From NCBI GenBank assembly GCA_004011035.1, contig CP025734.1, positions 2,316,001 through 2,380,000 on the forward strand: DNA of 64,000 bases, in the 5' to 3' direction. Shown piece by piece: positions 7,245-15,470 of this stretch. Positions within the stretch are counted from its first letter, which is position 1, and every line of letters starts with the position of its first letter. This DNA is from Bdellovibrio sp. qaytius. GTDB lineage: Bacteria; Bdellovibrionota; Bdellovibrionia; Bdellovibrionales; Bdellovibrionaceae. The notes under the pieces were generated by a model. That model was not told the origin of the DNA. It was given only the letters and a program-made list of their open reading frames with translations, and made no database searches. The position numbers and the translations under genes were made by a program.

Positions 7245-8945
7245 TTACTTTATTCCTGGAAAATTGGCTTTAAGCGATTTTAACTTTTCTTCGGCGGCTT
7301 TTTTAGTGATCGGATTTTTACTGAAAGCTTGCTGTGTGAGGTTATTATATTCGTTGTGAATCTCGTTGCTGAGTGCATTTTGATAACCTGGCTTATTTGA
7401 ATAACTTTTTTTGATATCTAATTCAATCTTAGACCATTTTGCTTTTGTGATTTCATTTAATTGCTGCACTTGCCCTGAATTAGCCGCAGCGTCTTCAAGC
7501 GCACTGAGATCACGTTCTGATTTAAAAGCTAGACTTCTTTTTGCCGAATTTGCATCGGTCAGATCAATTTTATTTTCTTTAACGTAAGTCTTATAAGCTT
7601 TGTTATAAGCTTCGTTGGCCTCAGCGATTTTACCTTCACCCGCGGCAGCTTCTGCGTGTAAACGGTGATATTGTGAATAATCTTCTTGAGCCGCTTTTGC
7701 TGCATACGTTTCGCGAGCTGTGGCTTGTTGAACTTTCGCTAATGATCCGGTGATGCCGTTGCGAAGTCCGATTTTAGTTTCTTCACTGTTGAAAAAGGGT
7801 TTGCCTGTTTCAGGATTAATTTCAGATGCTAACTTTTGCTTAGCGTCGATGTCTTCTTTTGTATAAGTGCCAAAACCGCGGCCTTCTTTAGTGCCGACTT
7901 CGTGCATTTTTACCCATTGATCGGCTTCGGCTTTTGATAAAGGTTTGCCTCGCAATTTTTCTAAAGCCATGATGCGTTCTTCATTAGTTAAACTCGATGC
8001 ACCTGCAAGAATTCGTTCTTTATCAGCAGCATTTGTTATGCGGCCCGAGGCTCCGCCAGTGGCACGTTCTGCAGTGTTGATGTCGGCAACAAAAGCATCA
8101 ACTTTTTTACCAGATAATTTAGCCAGACGTTGCAAGCGCGCGACTCTTAAACCAGCAGCACCAGCTTTTGCTGCTCCCCATAATGTGGGAGCCACTTCTG
8201 CTAAGGCTTCACAGATCATCGCTTTTTGATATTTATTATTGTAGCAGTCATACTGAACACCCATTTTTTTTAACTGGGCTTTAGCCAATTCAATCACATT
8301 CGCATCTACTTTAGGTGTATTTACTTTTCTGGTCCAATCAACAAATTGCTGCTCTTCAACAGTGTACGTTGCGTTTTGATCATTTAACCGCGCGCGCACT
8401 TTGTTAAAAGCTCTCAAAGAAAGTGTTCTTTGTTCAAGTTTCAAATGCTGGTGAATGGCTTCACAAGTCATATCTTTGAGTCGTGATTCTGAAGGTTCAT
8501 TGGTTTGCAAAAGATCTGGCATTCTTGAATTATAATCTTCAAAGAGCATTTTCTTTTGCTTGATGTCTTTATTACAAGCCGCAAGCTCATCAGCTCTGGC
8601 TTCGCGCTCTAACATAATTTGCGCTGCGGTTTCACCGATCGATTTACCAATGTTAATAAAATAATCGCCCACACCTATTAAACAACCTGTAACCCAGTCT
8701 GTAGATGTTGATAACCAGCTTTCGTTTTGTTCGCCGTTACAAACTAATGTGCGAGGTGCGGGATCATCACCGCTATCTTTAATATCTTGATACACTTTTT
8801 GACATTGAGCTGAAGTTTTTGTTTGTTCGCAACTAACTTTGACAAGATCTATCACTGATTCAGATTTTAAATCACAGACATCACCAGCAAAAGCTGAAAT
8901 AACAAAAAATAATGATAGAAAAAAAGTTAAAATCGACGACGTCAT
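7245..8945 (-). CDS. Large secreted protein of unknown function
   Basis: 566 residues with an N-terminal signal peptide (MTSSILTFFLSLFFVISAFA) and a Cys-rich first ~250 residues (CDLKS, CEQTK, CQKV, TCEAIHQ, YDCYNNK, ICEALAE) that probably form disulphides in the periplasm or outside the cell. A small hydrophobic Ala/Gly-rich stretch lies around residue 255 (TLWGAAKAGAAGL). The C-terminal half is charged, helix-rich and Ala-rich (KAAQEDYSQYHRLHAEAAAGEGKIAEANEAYNKAY has TPR-like character). The segment LTNEERIMALEKLRGKPLS recalls helical N-terminal parts of polymorphic or secreted effector-like proteins, but I cannot assign a family. No neighbour clarifies the role. Confidence 0.7.
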   Translation of the reverse strand: MTSSILTFFLSLFFVISAFAGDVCDLKSESVIDLVKVSCEQTKTSAQCQKVYQDIKDSGDDPAPRTLVCNGEQNESWLSTSTDWVTGCLIGVGDYFINIGKSIGETAAQIMLEREARADELAACNKDIKQKKMLFEDYNSRMPDLLQTNEPSESRLKDMTCEAIHQHLKLEQRTLSLRAFNKVRARLNDQNATYTVEEQQFVDWTRKVNTPKVDANVIELAKAQLKKMGVQYDCYNNKYQKAMICEALAEVAPTLWGAAKAGAAGLRVARLQRLAKLSGKKVDAFVADINTAERATGGASGRITNAADKERILAGASSLTNEERIMALEKLRGKPLSKAEADQWVKMHEVGTKEGRGFGTYTKEDIDAKQKLASEINPETGKPFFNSEETKIGLRNGITGSLAKVQQATARETYAAKAAQEDYSQYHRLHAEAAAGEGKIAEANEAYNKAYKTYVKENKIDLTDANSAKRSLAFKSERDLSALEDAAANSGQVQQLNEITKAKWSKIELDIKKSYSNKPGYQNALSNEIHNEYNNLTQQAFSKNPITKKAAEEKLKSLKANFPGIK

Positions 8946-9005
8946 ATCAGGAAATTATCGGCCATTTTATAACCACACTTAACTCGAACTAGGCTTTAGT
9001 GCGGC

Positions 9006-9344
9006 TTAAAAATGAATGCCGTTCTCGAAATAATTCGATTTGGGCAGATCAAAAAACACAACCGCAATGTATTCTGACTTCGAACAAGTGCGTACAAGGT
9101 CAGTTACACGTTTTGCCACCGTTGATTTAACTTCAGGCCCACGGTCAAACCAATGAATTTCAATCATTGGATCACCCTCACCGTCAGGAACAACAACCCC
9201 AGCACGGTAAAAAACTGTCGGAAGCTTTTCAACGGTAAAGTTATCTTCTGGTGTGTTCATAATTTGTGAAAGTTCACCAGGCAAAACTTGGCTTAACTGT
9301 TTAACGTCTGAATCGCGCAGAGCGCGAATGCGAATGTGTGGCAT
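9006..9344 (-). CDS. DUF1904 family protein
   Basis: 112 residues with the DUF1904 pattern: start MPHIRIRALR, middle EDNFTVEKLPTVFY, IEIHWFDRGPEVKS, and the family ending YFENGIHF. The fold is expected to resemble tautomerase/MIF proteins, with Pro2 immediately after the start Met as in 4-oxalocrotonate tautomerase. That link is intriguing because the kynurenine operon here makes 4-oxalocrotonate, but it is inference. It lies 2 bp downstream of a LysR gene on the same strand and is likely co-transcribed. Confidence 0.8.
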   Translation of the reverse strand: MPHIRIRALRDSDVKQLSQVLPGELSQIMNTPEDNFTVEKLPTVFYRAGVVVPDGEGDPMIEIHWFDRGPEVKSTVAKRVTDLVRTCSKSEYIAVVFFDLPKSNYFENGIHF

Positions 9345-9346
9345 AA

Positions 9347-10231
9347 TTAGTAATTCCTTTCGCGGCCGATTTTTTCGAGCTGCTCGATGATATTTTTAAA
9401 CCAAAAACGCGACAAGGATTCTTTTCGATAGATGACATAGAATTGAATTTCAGGAATCAACGATGTCGGAATCTGCACAACATCAACATTGCTCGCATTG
9501 CGTGTAAAAAAAGTAGGAATCAGTGTCCAACCTTCGCGGGCTTCAACCATTGACATTAAACGGCTCCAGTCTGGTAATATTTTTTTATAGTGCGGAGCTT
9601 GCTGAATATTAAATTTTTTAAAAATAGGACGTAGATTTTCAAATTCTGATTTATGCGCCACAAAAGGCAATTCTATTAATTTTTCAATAAGAGGCTGTGA
9701 AAGCTTTAGCGGCTTAAGCTTCCAGGCACTAGGAATTGCAAGGCTATAACCGTAATTAAATAATTTTTTGGCGTGAAGATCGCCCACCTTAGAAAGATCG
9801 TATGAAATAGCGATGTCATATTTTCGTTTAAGTAAGCCATCAACAGCATCTTCTGTTTTAATAGGACAAAGATGTAAGGTACCGACGAAATTTACTTTAT
9901 CTGAGATAAAATTAATGATTTCACTAAGGCCAGCGATTTTGACATGATTTTTTTTAGGATCTTGAGCGCCTTCACTAATAAATTTTAAATCATGATCAAG
10001 ATGTTCAAATTTTTTCTTAAGCAAAGCTCTGACTTCTTCACCAAAACTTGTAAGTACTTTTCTGCGGCCTTCAAATGTAAAAACTGGCTGCGGGAAATAA
10101 CTTTCAAAAGATTTTAAGTGGCTGGTTAACGCTGGCTGCGAAATTTTCAATGACAGGGCCGCAGCTTGCATACTGCTAGCCTCTGTAAAGGCTAAAAACG
10201 AACCAATAAGAGCATAAGGAGGTGTATTCAT
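9347..10231 (-). CDS. LysR-family transcriptional regulator
   Basis: 294 residues: an N-terminal winged helix-turn-helix (FTEASSMQAAALSLKISQPALTSHLKSFE, about residues 15-43), then a linker helix and a periplasmic-binding-like effector domain. The family word 'AALSLKISQPALTSHL' identifies LysR. The gene is divergent from two secreted-protein genes (10322 and 10738) and upstream of a DUF1904 gene. LysR regulators usually control a divergent neighbour, so the secreted pair is the natural candidate target. The inducer is unknown. The leader between the divergent starts is short (90 bp). Confidence 0.88.
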   Translation of the reverse strand: MNTPPYALIGSFLAFTEASSMQAAALSLKISQPALTSHLKSFESYFPQPVFTFEGRRKVLTSFGEEVRALLKKKFEHLDHDLKFISEGAQDPKKNHVKIAGLSEIINFISDKVNFVGTLHLCPIKTEDAVDGLLKRKYDIAISYDLSKVGDLHAKKLFNYGYSLAIPSAWKLKPLKLSQPLIEKLIELPFVAHKSEFENLRPIFKKFNIQQAPHYKKILPDWSRLMSMVEAREGWTLIPTFFTRNASNVDVVQIPTSLIPEIQFYVIYRKESLSRFWFKNIIEQLEKIGRERNY

Positions 10232-10321
10232 TACATCAGTATAATGATATTATCTATCAAATACTATCTCTTTATTTATATAATGGTTTGTCTTATAAAT
10301 TCTTTCATAGAAGAGGTTTTT

Positions 10322-10729
10322 ATGAAAAATTTAGCACGAATGACTTTAGCGATCTGTACATTGTTTACTGTAAACGTGAATGCGGCCGATAGCACTTGGC
10401 TAGTCTGTAGCGATAAAACATTAGCCTTAAGTGTTTTTGAACACAGATCAGACGACGGCGAAAACAGAGAAACAAACCTGACCCTTATCAAAGGCATACA
10501 CAACTTCTTTGAAACTTTACTGACTAATGATCCGTCTGATACTCCAGATGCAAATGGCTTTCAAAGCGTTTGGATTAGCGGAACACCTGAAAACTCAGAA
10601 TTCTTTAGCGGCAAAATCAAAATTGATTACGTGACTAAAAAAGTAAGCTTAGTGGGTGATCTCTATTTTGACGGCAGTGACATCGCGACAAAAATAAAAA
10701 CTGTTCTTAACTGCAAAGAAATGCAATAG
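10322..10729 (+). CDS. Small secreted protein of unknown function
   Basis: 135 residues with a signal peptide (MKNLARMTLAICTLFTVNVNA). The ATG at 10322 has a GAGG ribosome site immediately upstream; an ATG at 10244 in frame would add a hydrophobic stretch without a ribosome site. The mature part carries two cysteines (WLVCSDK and VLNCKEM at the extreme ends), which may pair. The beta-strand-like ending KIKIDYVTKKVSLVGDLYFD suggests a beta-rich domain. It is followed 8 bp later by another secreted protein; both are divergent from a LysR gene. Confidence 0.65.
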   Translation: MKNLARMTLAICTLFTVNVNAADSTWLVCSDKTLALSVFEHRSDDGENRETNLTLIKGIHNFFETLLTNDPSDTPDANGFQSVWISGTPENSEFFSGKIKIDYVTKKVSLVGDLYFDGSDIATKIKTVLNCKEMQ

Positions 10730-10737
10730 GAGAATTT

Positions 10738-11391
10738 GTGATTACTAAATTTTTATCAGTTGCACTGGTTAGCTTATTTGCGCAGGTATCACTTGCTAAC
10801 ACCCAAACAATGAAGTCAGGTTTTATTTACAGCATGCCACGGTTTGACAGCTGCAGCGCGATGGTAACAACGTTTAATAACGATAAAGTCGTTTCGTTAA
10901 AATGGGTGAATAATCCTATTTCAGGCTACGCCTGCCCTAGTGATGTAACACAAACAGAAAATACTTTTAAATGCGAAGGTTCTCGCTGCGTTGCTCTTCA
11001 AGCTTTTTATGTAGGATCAAAAAATTATTATTACTTTGTTATTTCCGAAACTGGAAATTTTTATTTAAATACGATCGAGTGCACACCCGACAGTAATGGC
11101 TTACCCACTCAGTGTAAAAATCCAGGCACCGGACCTGAATACTATTCGGCTACAACATTTCAATCAGAAGTAACACCAACGCTCTTTCAAGGTTACTCTT
11201 ACTATTTACCAGGAAATGATTTAGTGCCTGCACAGGATAGAAAATCGGCTATCGCCAAAGCTTCAGCACAAGCTCAATTTGACTGTGCTCGATTTTGGAA
11301 TGTTTGCAAAAGAGACTTTAGTTTAGATCAATTCAGCCCGACTCCTATCGAAGGCGGCGAATATGTGACGATCTATTTTCGAGGAAGATAA
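10738..11391 (+). CDS. Secreted Cys-rich protein of unknown function
   Basis: 217 residues from a GTG start preceded by AGGAG. Signal peptide MITKFLSVALVSLFAQVSLA. The mature protein has eight cysteines in pairs (DSCSA, YACPS, FKCEG-SRCVA, IECTP, TQCKN, FDCARFWNVCKRD), consistent with an oxidised exported protein. No family recognised. It is probably an operon partner of the preceding secreted gene (8 bp gap) and convergent with the iron permease-like gene, with only 3 bp between the stops. Confidence 0.65.
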   Translation: MITKFLSVALVSLFAQVSLANTQTMKSGFIYSMPRFDSCSAMVTTFNNDKVVSLKWVNNPISGYACPSDVTQTENTFKCEGSRCVALQAFYVGSKNYYYFVISETGNFYLNTIECTPDSNGLPTQCKNPGTGPEYYSATTFQSEVTPTLFQGYSYYLPGNDLVPAQDRKSAIAKASAQAQFDCARFWNVCKRDFSLDQFSPTPIEGGEYVTIYFRGR

Positions 11392-11394
11392 TAA

Positions 11395-11811
11395 TTAGTT
11401 TTTAATATCTGGCATTTCGGTATCGACTTTACCGTTTTTTAAGTCTTCGCGAGCTCGAACGGCCATACTTACGTAATTATCACGGATGCGATCAATTTCA
11501 AATTCTTCTAATTCTTCTAAATCTAACAAGGCGTTGTGGGCGCCTTGGGTTGCACGAATTAATTCATCTAATTTAATTTGAATCGCCGCTGTATCGCGGT
11601 TTTGTGTGTTTTGAATTAAAAAAACCATCAAGAAAGTAATAATTGTCGTGCTGGTGTTAATGATTAATTGCCAAGTGTCGCTATAGTTAAATAGTGGACC
11701 TGTGATTAGCCAGGCTAAGATGATAAAAATTGCCAAACCAAAAGTAACTGGTTTACCCGAGAAGTTCGCTGCGGCTTTTGAAAATTTATTGAAGAATGTT
11801 TTCTTTTCCAT
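11395..11811 (-). CDS. Low-affinity iron permease family membrane protein
   Basis: 138 residues matching the low-affinity iron permease (PF04120-type) pattern: amphipathic start FFNKFSKAAANFSGKPVTF, two transmembrane helices (AIFIILAWLITGPLF and LIINTSTTIITFLMVFLI), the signature IQNTQNRDTAAIQIKLDELI, and an acidic C-terminal helix LEELEEFEIDRIRD. Despite the family name, transport of iron by bacterial members is not established. Its ATG directly abuts the methyltransferase stop codon (no intergenic base), so the two are one transcript. Confidence 0.85.
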   Translation of the reverse strand: MEKKTFFNKFSKAAANFSGKPVTFGLAIFIILAWLITGPLFNYSDTWQLIINTSTTIITFLMVFLIQNTQNRDTAAIQIKLDELIRATQGAHNALLDLEELEEFEIDRIRDNYVSMAVRAREDLKNGKVDTEMPDIKN

Positions 11812-12666
11812 TTAATTTCTCTCCCATAGCAGAAAACCTGACATGCGCTTTAACGGCTCGGCCCACTTCTTACCCATAACCCAAGCTAAAACTTTGAAAA
11901 ATTTTGGAGTGGGTGTTGGTCTTCCTAACTTTTCGGCCACATCAGCAAAGTAAATCGCTTGATTGAGTCTCCAACCACGACTTTCAAAAAAATTCTTCCA
12001 CTGAGTCGGAAAAAACTGAAAAGGTGCATTTTGCAAAACCTTCATCCGTTTTGGATCTCTTAAATAGGTGTAAGTTTTTTCTGAAAAGTATTCACCAATC
12101 CAATATTTGAAGGATTTTAAATTTAATAGATCTTCAGACAATTCTGAAACTTGCTCTTCAGTTAAATACGGCAGAACACCTTCTGTTAAAACGGCGATAT
12201 TAGAATATTTTTCTGCAAGTTCAGCAAAGAGTTCAAACCTTAATTTTCTGTTTGATAAATCAAGACTAATGCTTTCTAACTTACAAGTTGGCGTAAAATC
12301 TTTCAGAGCTTTTACTTTGTGATCAATCACGTGCGAAAAATCGACTTCGATCCATTGAATATGGGGGCCAAGATTCATACGATAAGGGCGGCTATCAAGC
12401 CCGGCTCCGATATTGATAAATGTTGTCACACCTTTGGCGATAAGCTCTTGAATCATCTGGTCGATAATGTAAGTGCGCATCACCACTGTAAAACGAGTCC
12501 ATCTGGTGGTTTGAGACTTTAATGTATCGATCTGGCTAGCGCGATCACCGACTAAAATTTTTGCGTACGGATCTTTAAAAATCGCGTCACCGCGTTCTGA
12601 TTCAAGTGTTCTATAGTGGGCTACCCAAAATGAGGTGTCTGAAACATGCTTTATAACTTCGTTCAT
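11812..12666 (-). CDS. SAM-dependent methyltransferase, LCM/PPM family
   Basis: 284 residues. Features of the leucine carboxyl methyltransferase-like family (PF04072-type): SFWVAHYRTLESERGDAIFKDPYA near the N-terminus, ARG-containing TRWTRFTVVMRTYIIDQMI, the SAM-binding INIGAGLDSRPYRM, acidic IEVDFSHVIDHK, and the post-motif VLTEGVLPYLTEEQVSEL. In bacteria these methylate small molecules or carry out polyketide/lipid O-methylation; substrate not predictable. Transcribed with the downstream iron permease-like gene. Confidence 0.88.
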   Translation of the reverse strand: MNEVIKHVSDTSFWVAHYRTLESERGDAIFKDPYAKILVGDRASQIDTLKSQTTRWTRFTVVMRTYIIDQMIQELIAKGVTTFINIGAGLDSRPYRMNLGPHIQWIEVDFSHVIDHKVKALKDFTPTCKLESISLDLSNRKLRFELFAELAEKYSNIAVLTEGVLPYLTEEQVSELSEDLLNLKSFKYWIGEYFSEKTYTYLRDPKRMKVLQNAPFQFFPTQWKNFFESRGWRLNQAIYFADVAEKLGRPTPTPKFFKVLAWVMGKKWAEPLKRMSGFLLWERN

Positions 12667-12692
12667 ACTTTACTATGACCCGGATAAAATCA

Positions 12693-13535
12693 TTAGAATA
12701 CTATTTTCTTTAAATCTTCTACGATACGATGATGTAACTTCGTATAATACGGCCGTGCGTAATAGTAAAGATAGACAGGTATATCCAAACTGTTCTTTGT
12801 ACCTACGTTGACGATATCTTTTTGCCCCTTGATTAAATGTCTTGGCAAGATGGCCCGCCCAAGCCCTGCTTTAACTCCAGAAATTAAACCGTACACATCA
12901 TCTAAATAATGACGTTCAAATTTTTCGGGCTTGATTTTATATTTTTTAAAGTAAGCTAAGGTAACTTGGTCTTTTTCATCATGATCTAAATAAACATCTT
13001 CGTTTTTACAACGCGGGTTCTGCACTAAAAAATTGACCTCGTGTCCGAGTAAAATTCTTTCTAAGTTTTCTTTTTCAAAACGATCATCCAAAAGCATATA
13101 ATCAATTTCACCCCGCGTAAGCATCGCAAAAAGATCATCAACCTCGCGAGTAAACGTTTGTATCTTAACTTTAGCGTGATCTTTTGCTAAGGGCACTAAA
13201 GCGGGCACAACTAATGAGGCCATCACAGACGAAAATCCACCGATACGCACTAATCCGGCCAGTTCATTTGAGTTTTGGCTTTTAAGAGAATGGATGAACT
13301 CATCTTCTAAGTTATTTTTGATTTTGCAGTAATGTAAAAGTTTAACGGCCGTCTCGGTTAGTTTTAAGCCCGAACGATCGCGAATGAATAACGTGGTCGC
13401 AAGCTCTTCTTCAAGATTTATAATTCTTTGCGATAGAGCTGATTGGGTAATATGTAGCACGTCTGCAGCCTTGGTAAAATTCAAGGTCTGCGATACGGCT
13501 AAAAAAGCCTCTAAATGTGATGAAACAAGTGCCAT
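12693..13535 (-). CDS. LysR-family transcriptional regulator
   Basis: 280 residues. The N-terminal HTH is VSQTLNFTKAADVLHITQSALSQRI followed by LEEELATTLFIRDRSGLKLTETA, a canonical LysR DNA-binding region. The effector domain has the usual IGGFSSVMASLVVPAL start and GVKAGLGRAILPRHL near the end. It is divergent from the secreted gene at 13649, with a perfect palindrome (ATAGATCTAT, 13553-13562) between them as a possible operator. 26 bp separate it from the methyltransferase gene, so it could also head that operon. Confidence 0.9.
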   Translation of the reverse strand: MALVSSHLEAFLAVSQTLNFTKAADVLHITQSALSQRIINLEEELATTLFIRDRSGLKLTETAVKLLHYCKIKNNLEDEFIHSLKSQNSNELAGLVRIGGFSSVMASLVVPALVPLAKDHAKVKIQTFTREVDDLFAMLTRGEIDYMLLDDRFEKENLERILLGHEVNFLVQNPRCKNEDVYLDHDEKDQVTLAYFKKYKIKPEKFERHYLDDVYGLISGVKAGLGRAILPRHLIKGQKDIVNVGTKNSLDIPVYLYYYARPYYTKLHHRIVEDLKKIVF

Positions 13536-13552
13536 ATATATAAGTTAAATCG

Positions 13553-13562
13553 ATAGATCTAT
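13553..13562. promoter_or_regulatory. Palindrome in LysR/secreted-protein divergent region
   Basis: A perfect 10-bp palindrome ATAGATCTAT lies 18 bp upstream of the LysR start and 86 bp upstream of the divergent ATG. The position suits a LysR operator. The motif is short and the flanks AT-rich, so this is a candidate only. Confidence 0.3.
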
Positions 13563-13648
13563 TAAATCAATTAATTTTACAGATGAAAGGCTGCCGCTTA
13601 TAAGAGTTTCAACTTAAATAATTCATTTTTAACAAATAGGAGATTAAA

Positions 13649-14749
13649 ATGAAAAAACAAATTGCTACTGTAACCTTAGGGTTAGCCCTTATCGCGGCAA
13701 GCTCAACCAGCTTTGCTAACACCATTAACCATGTGAAAGACCTTGCGATCGACTGCACGATTAAGGTTGAAGTCAAAGATGTGACTAACGCTAACTACGA
13801 CCCAGGCGCACCAGCTCATCACAGATTTCCGGGCATTGAGCCAAGCTTAACAGCTCAGGGTTCAGCGAAAGTGATCGAACAATCGACTGGTTGTGAAGTC
13901 TTACAAAGTAAATACGCTGTCAATTTATCTGACCTGACATTTACGGCCTGGGTGAACCCGCCCGCACCGGTCAGCAAAAATGATAAGTTAGGCTTAGTAG
14001 GTCAAACTTATGAAATGAAACTTAAACAATACATCGGTTATCAAAATAACGAGGGTTACCTTCCCCTATTTTCGCTGGTGCATGCTGAGACTTTAAATTT
14101 CGAATTCAGTTCACCTACGTTAAACTTAGGGGCTGCTGTGAATTTTGATTTAAATGCAGTTTACGGCTTAACACCAGTTGAAAAAATGACTGACACTGAA
14201 AAGCTCACATTGGCTGAAAAAATTAAAACTTATGGATTAATGTTTAATTACGATTTTCATAACTTGTTTTTAACTTTAGAGCCAAATGCAACCGAACTTA
14301 AAAAGGCCTATGCTTTTTTAATCTGGGGTGGTTTTAACCAATACACACAAGCTAAGTATTACGATTCATTTATGCTCGAATTTCATGTCGGCGGGCCGGG
14401 TTCATATACAGGACAGCCTTTAGCTGTGAAATTAAATGAAATTAGCCATGTACCTAATTTATTTTCTTCAAATGAAATTGTGCAACTGATTACAGACTAT
14501 CCAACATGGTTATTAGCTGGATACGGAAGCAACCAGTGCCTTAATTTCGCTGAAAAAGATTTAGAACTGGCTTTAGCAAACATTTTAGCCAAATTACCTG
14601 CCATGAACCCACAAGATAAATGGCTTTTACAAGATCCGATTAACTCGGTCGCTGGAAAAATTAATTTTCTTGGAAGCTCTTGCCTTGAAGGAAAAGTTTC
14701 AGAAAAAGCAAAAGATCTAGCTTTAGAAATCTCAAAGACATTTCAGTAA
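13649..14749 (+). CDS. Secreted protein of unknown function, divergent from LysR
   Basis: 366 residues after a typical signal peptide (MKKQIATVTLGLALIAASSTSFA). The start ATG has AGGAG upstream. The mature part begins with a beta-rich region containing DLAIDCTIKVEVKDV and a second Cys in STGCEVL. It continues with Tyr/Phe-rich segments (YGLMFNYDFHNLFLTLEPN) and ends with a helical region including QCLNFAEKDLELALANILAKL. No enzyme motif recognised. It is followed by a strong bidirectional terminator and likely controlled by the divergent LysR protein (inference from position). Confidence 0.7.
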   Translation: MKKQIATVTLGLALIAASSTSFANTINHVKDLAIDCTIKVEVKDVTNANYDPGAPAHHRFPGIEPSLTAQGSAKVIEQSTGCEVLQSKYAVNLSDLTFTAWVNPPAPVSKNDKLGLVGQTYEMKLKQYIGYQNNEGYLPLFSLVHAETLNFEFSSPTLNLGAAVNFDLNAVYGLTPVEKMTDTEKLTLAEKIKTYGLMFNYDFHNLFLTLEPNATELKKAYAFLIWGGFNQYTQAKYYDSFMLEFHVGGPGSYTGQPLAVKLNEISHVPNLFSSNEIVQLITDYPTWLLAGYGSNQCLNFAEKDLELALANILAKLPAMNPQDKWLLQDPINSVAGKINFLGSSCLEGKVSEKAKDLALEISKTFQ

Positions 14750-14756
14750 TATCGAT

Positions 14757-14790
14757 TTAACCCACATTACCTGATGATGTGGGTTTTTAT
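14757..14790. terminator. Bidirectional intrinsic terminator
   Basis: Stem AACCCACAT (14759-14767) pairs with ATGTGGGTT (14777-14785) across a 9-nt loop, followed by T-rich sequence on + and by A/T sequence on the other side. It serves the secreted-protein gene and the converging kdpE end. Confidence 0.85.
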
Positions 14791-15470
14791 ATTAAGCGAT
14801 ATCCCACACCTGGTTCAGTCAATATATGCTTTGGTTCTGAAGGATTGGATTCAAGTTTTTTACGCAGTTGATTGACATAAATTCTTAAATAATGACTTTG
14901 ATCTTCGGTGCTTGTGCGCCCCCATATTTGTTTCAGTAAAAACTTTTGCGTGACGACTTTACCTTGATCGCGCACCAAAACTGCAAGCAATTCATATTCA
15001 GTGGTTGTTAAACGAACTTCTTTAGCAGATACGAAAACTTTTTTATTTGTCAGATCTACTTCTAAATCGCCAGATTTAAAAACAGGAGTCGCTTCGATTA
15101 ACCCTAAATGTCTTAACGTTACGCGCACTCGGGCAGATAATTCTTTTGAACTAAATGGTTTAGTTAAATAATCATCAGCCCCTGCATCAAGAAGACTTAC
15201 TTTCGTTTGCTCGTCATCACTGACCGTTAAAATTATAATCGGCACCCGCGACCATTTACGAAGCTCTTTTAAAACTTCTAGCCCGTTAATATCTGGCAAG
15301 CCTAGATCTAGTAAAATTAAATGTGGGTGAAATTCTGAAATCAAAGCTATTCCGGATTTACCATTGATAGCTTCGGTGGTTTTATAACCTTCGGCTTCTA
15401 AATTCATCTTAAGCACGTTGCGCACAGCCGCCTCATCGTCGATGATTAAAATGCGTGTGTCTTGATTCAT
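14787..15470 (-). CDS. kdpE: KdpE response regulator (OmpR family)
   Basis: 227 residues. The receiver domain has acidic residues IDDE near the N-terminus, phospho-acceptor Asp in HLILLDLGLPDINGLEVL, Thr in IIILTVSD and Lys in DDYLTKPFSSKEL. A winged-helix DNA-binding domain follows (LTTTEYELLAVLVRDQGKVVTQ, HYLRIYVNQLRKKLE, EPGVGYRLI). The last motif is characteristic of KdpE/OmpR proteins. Phosphorylated by KdpD, it activates kdp transcription at low potassium or ionic stress. Its ATG overlaps the kdpD stop by 4 bp (ATGA), so translation is coupled. Confidence 0.96.
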   Translation of the reverse strand: MNQDTRILIIDDEAAVRNVLKMNLEAEGYKTTEAINGKSGIALISEFHPHLILLDLGLPDINGLEVLKELRKWSRVPIIILTVSDDEQTKVSLLDAGADDYLTKPFSSKELSARVRVTLRHLGLIEATPVFKSGDLEVDLTNKKVFVSAKEVRLTTTEYELLAVLVRDQGKVVTQKFLLKQIWGRTSTEDQSHYLRIYVNQLRKKLESNPSEPKHILTEPGVGYRLI

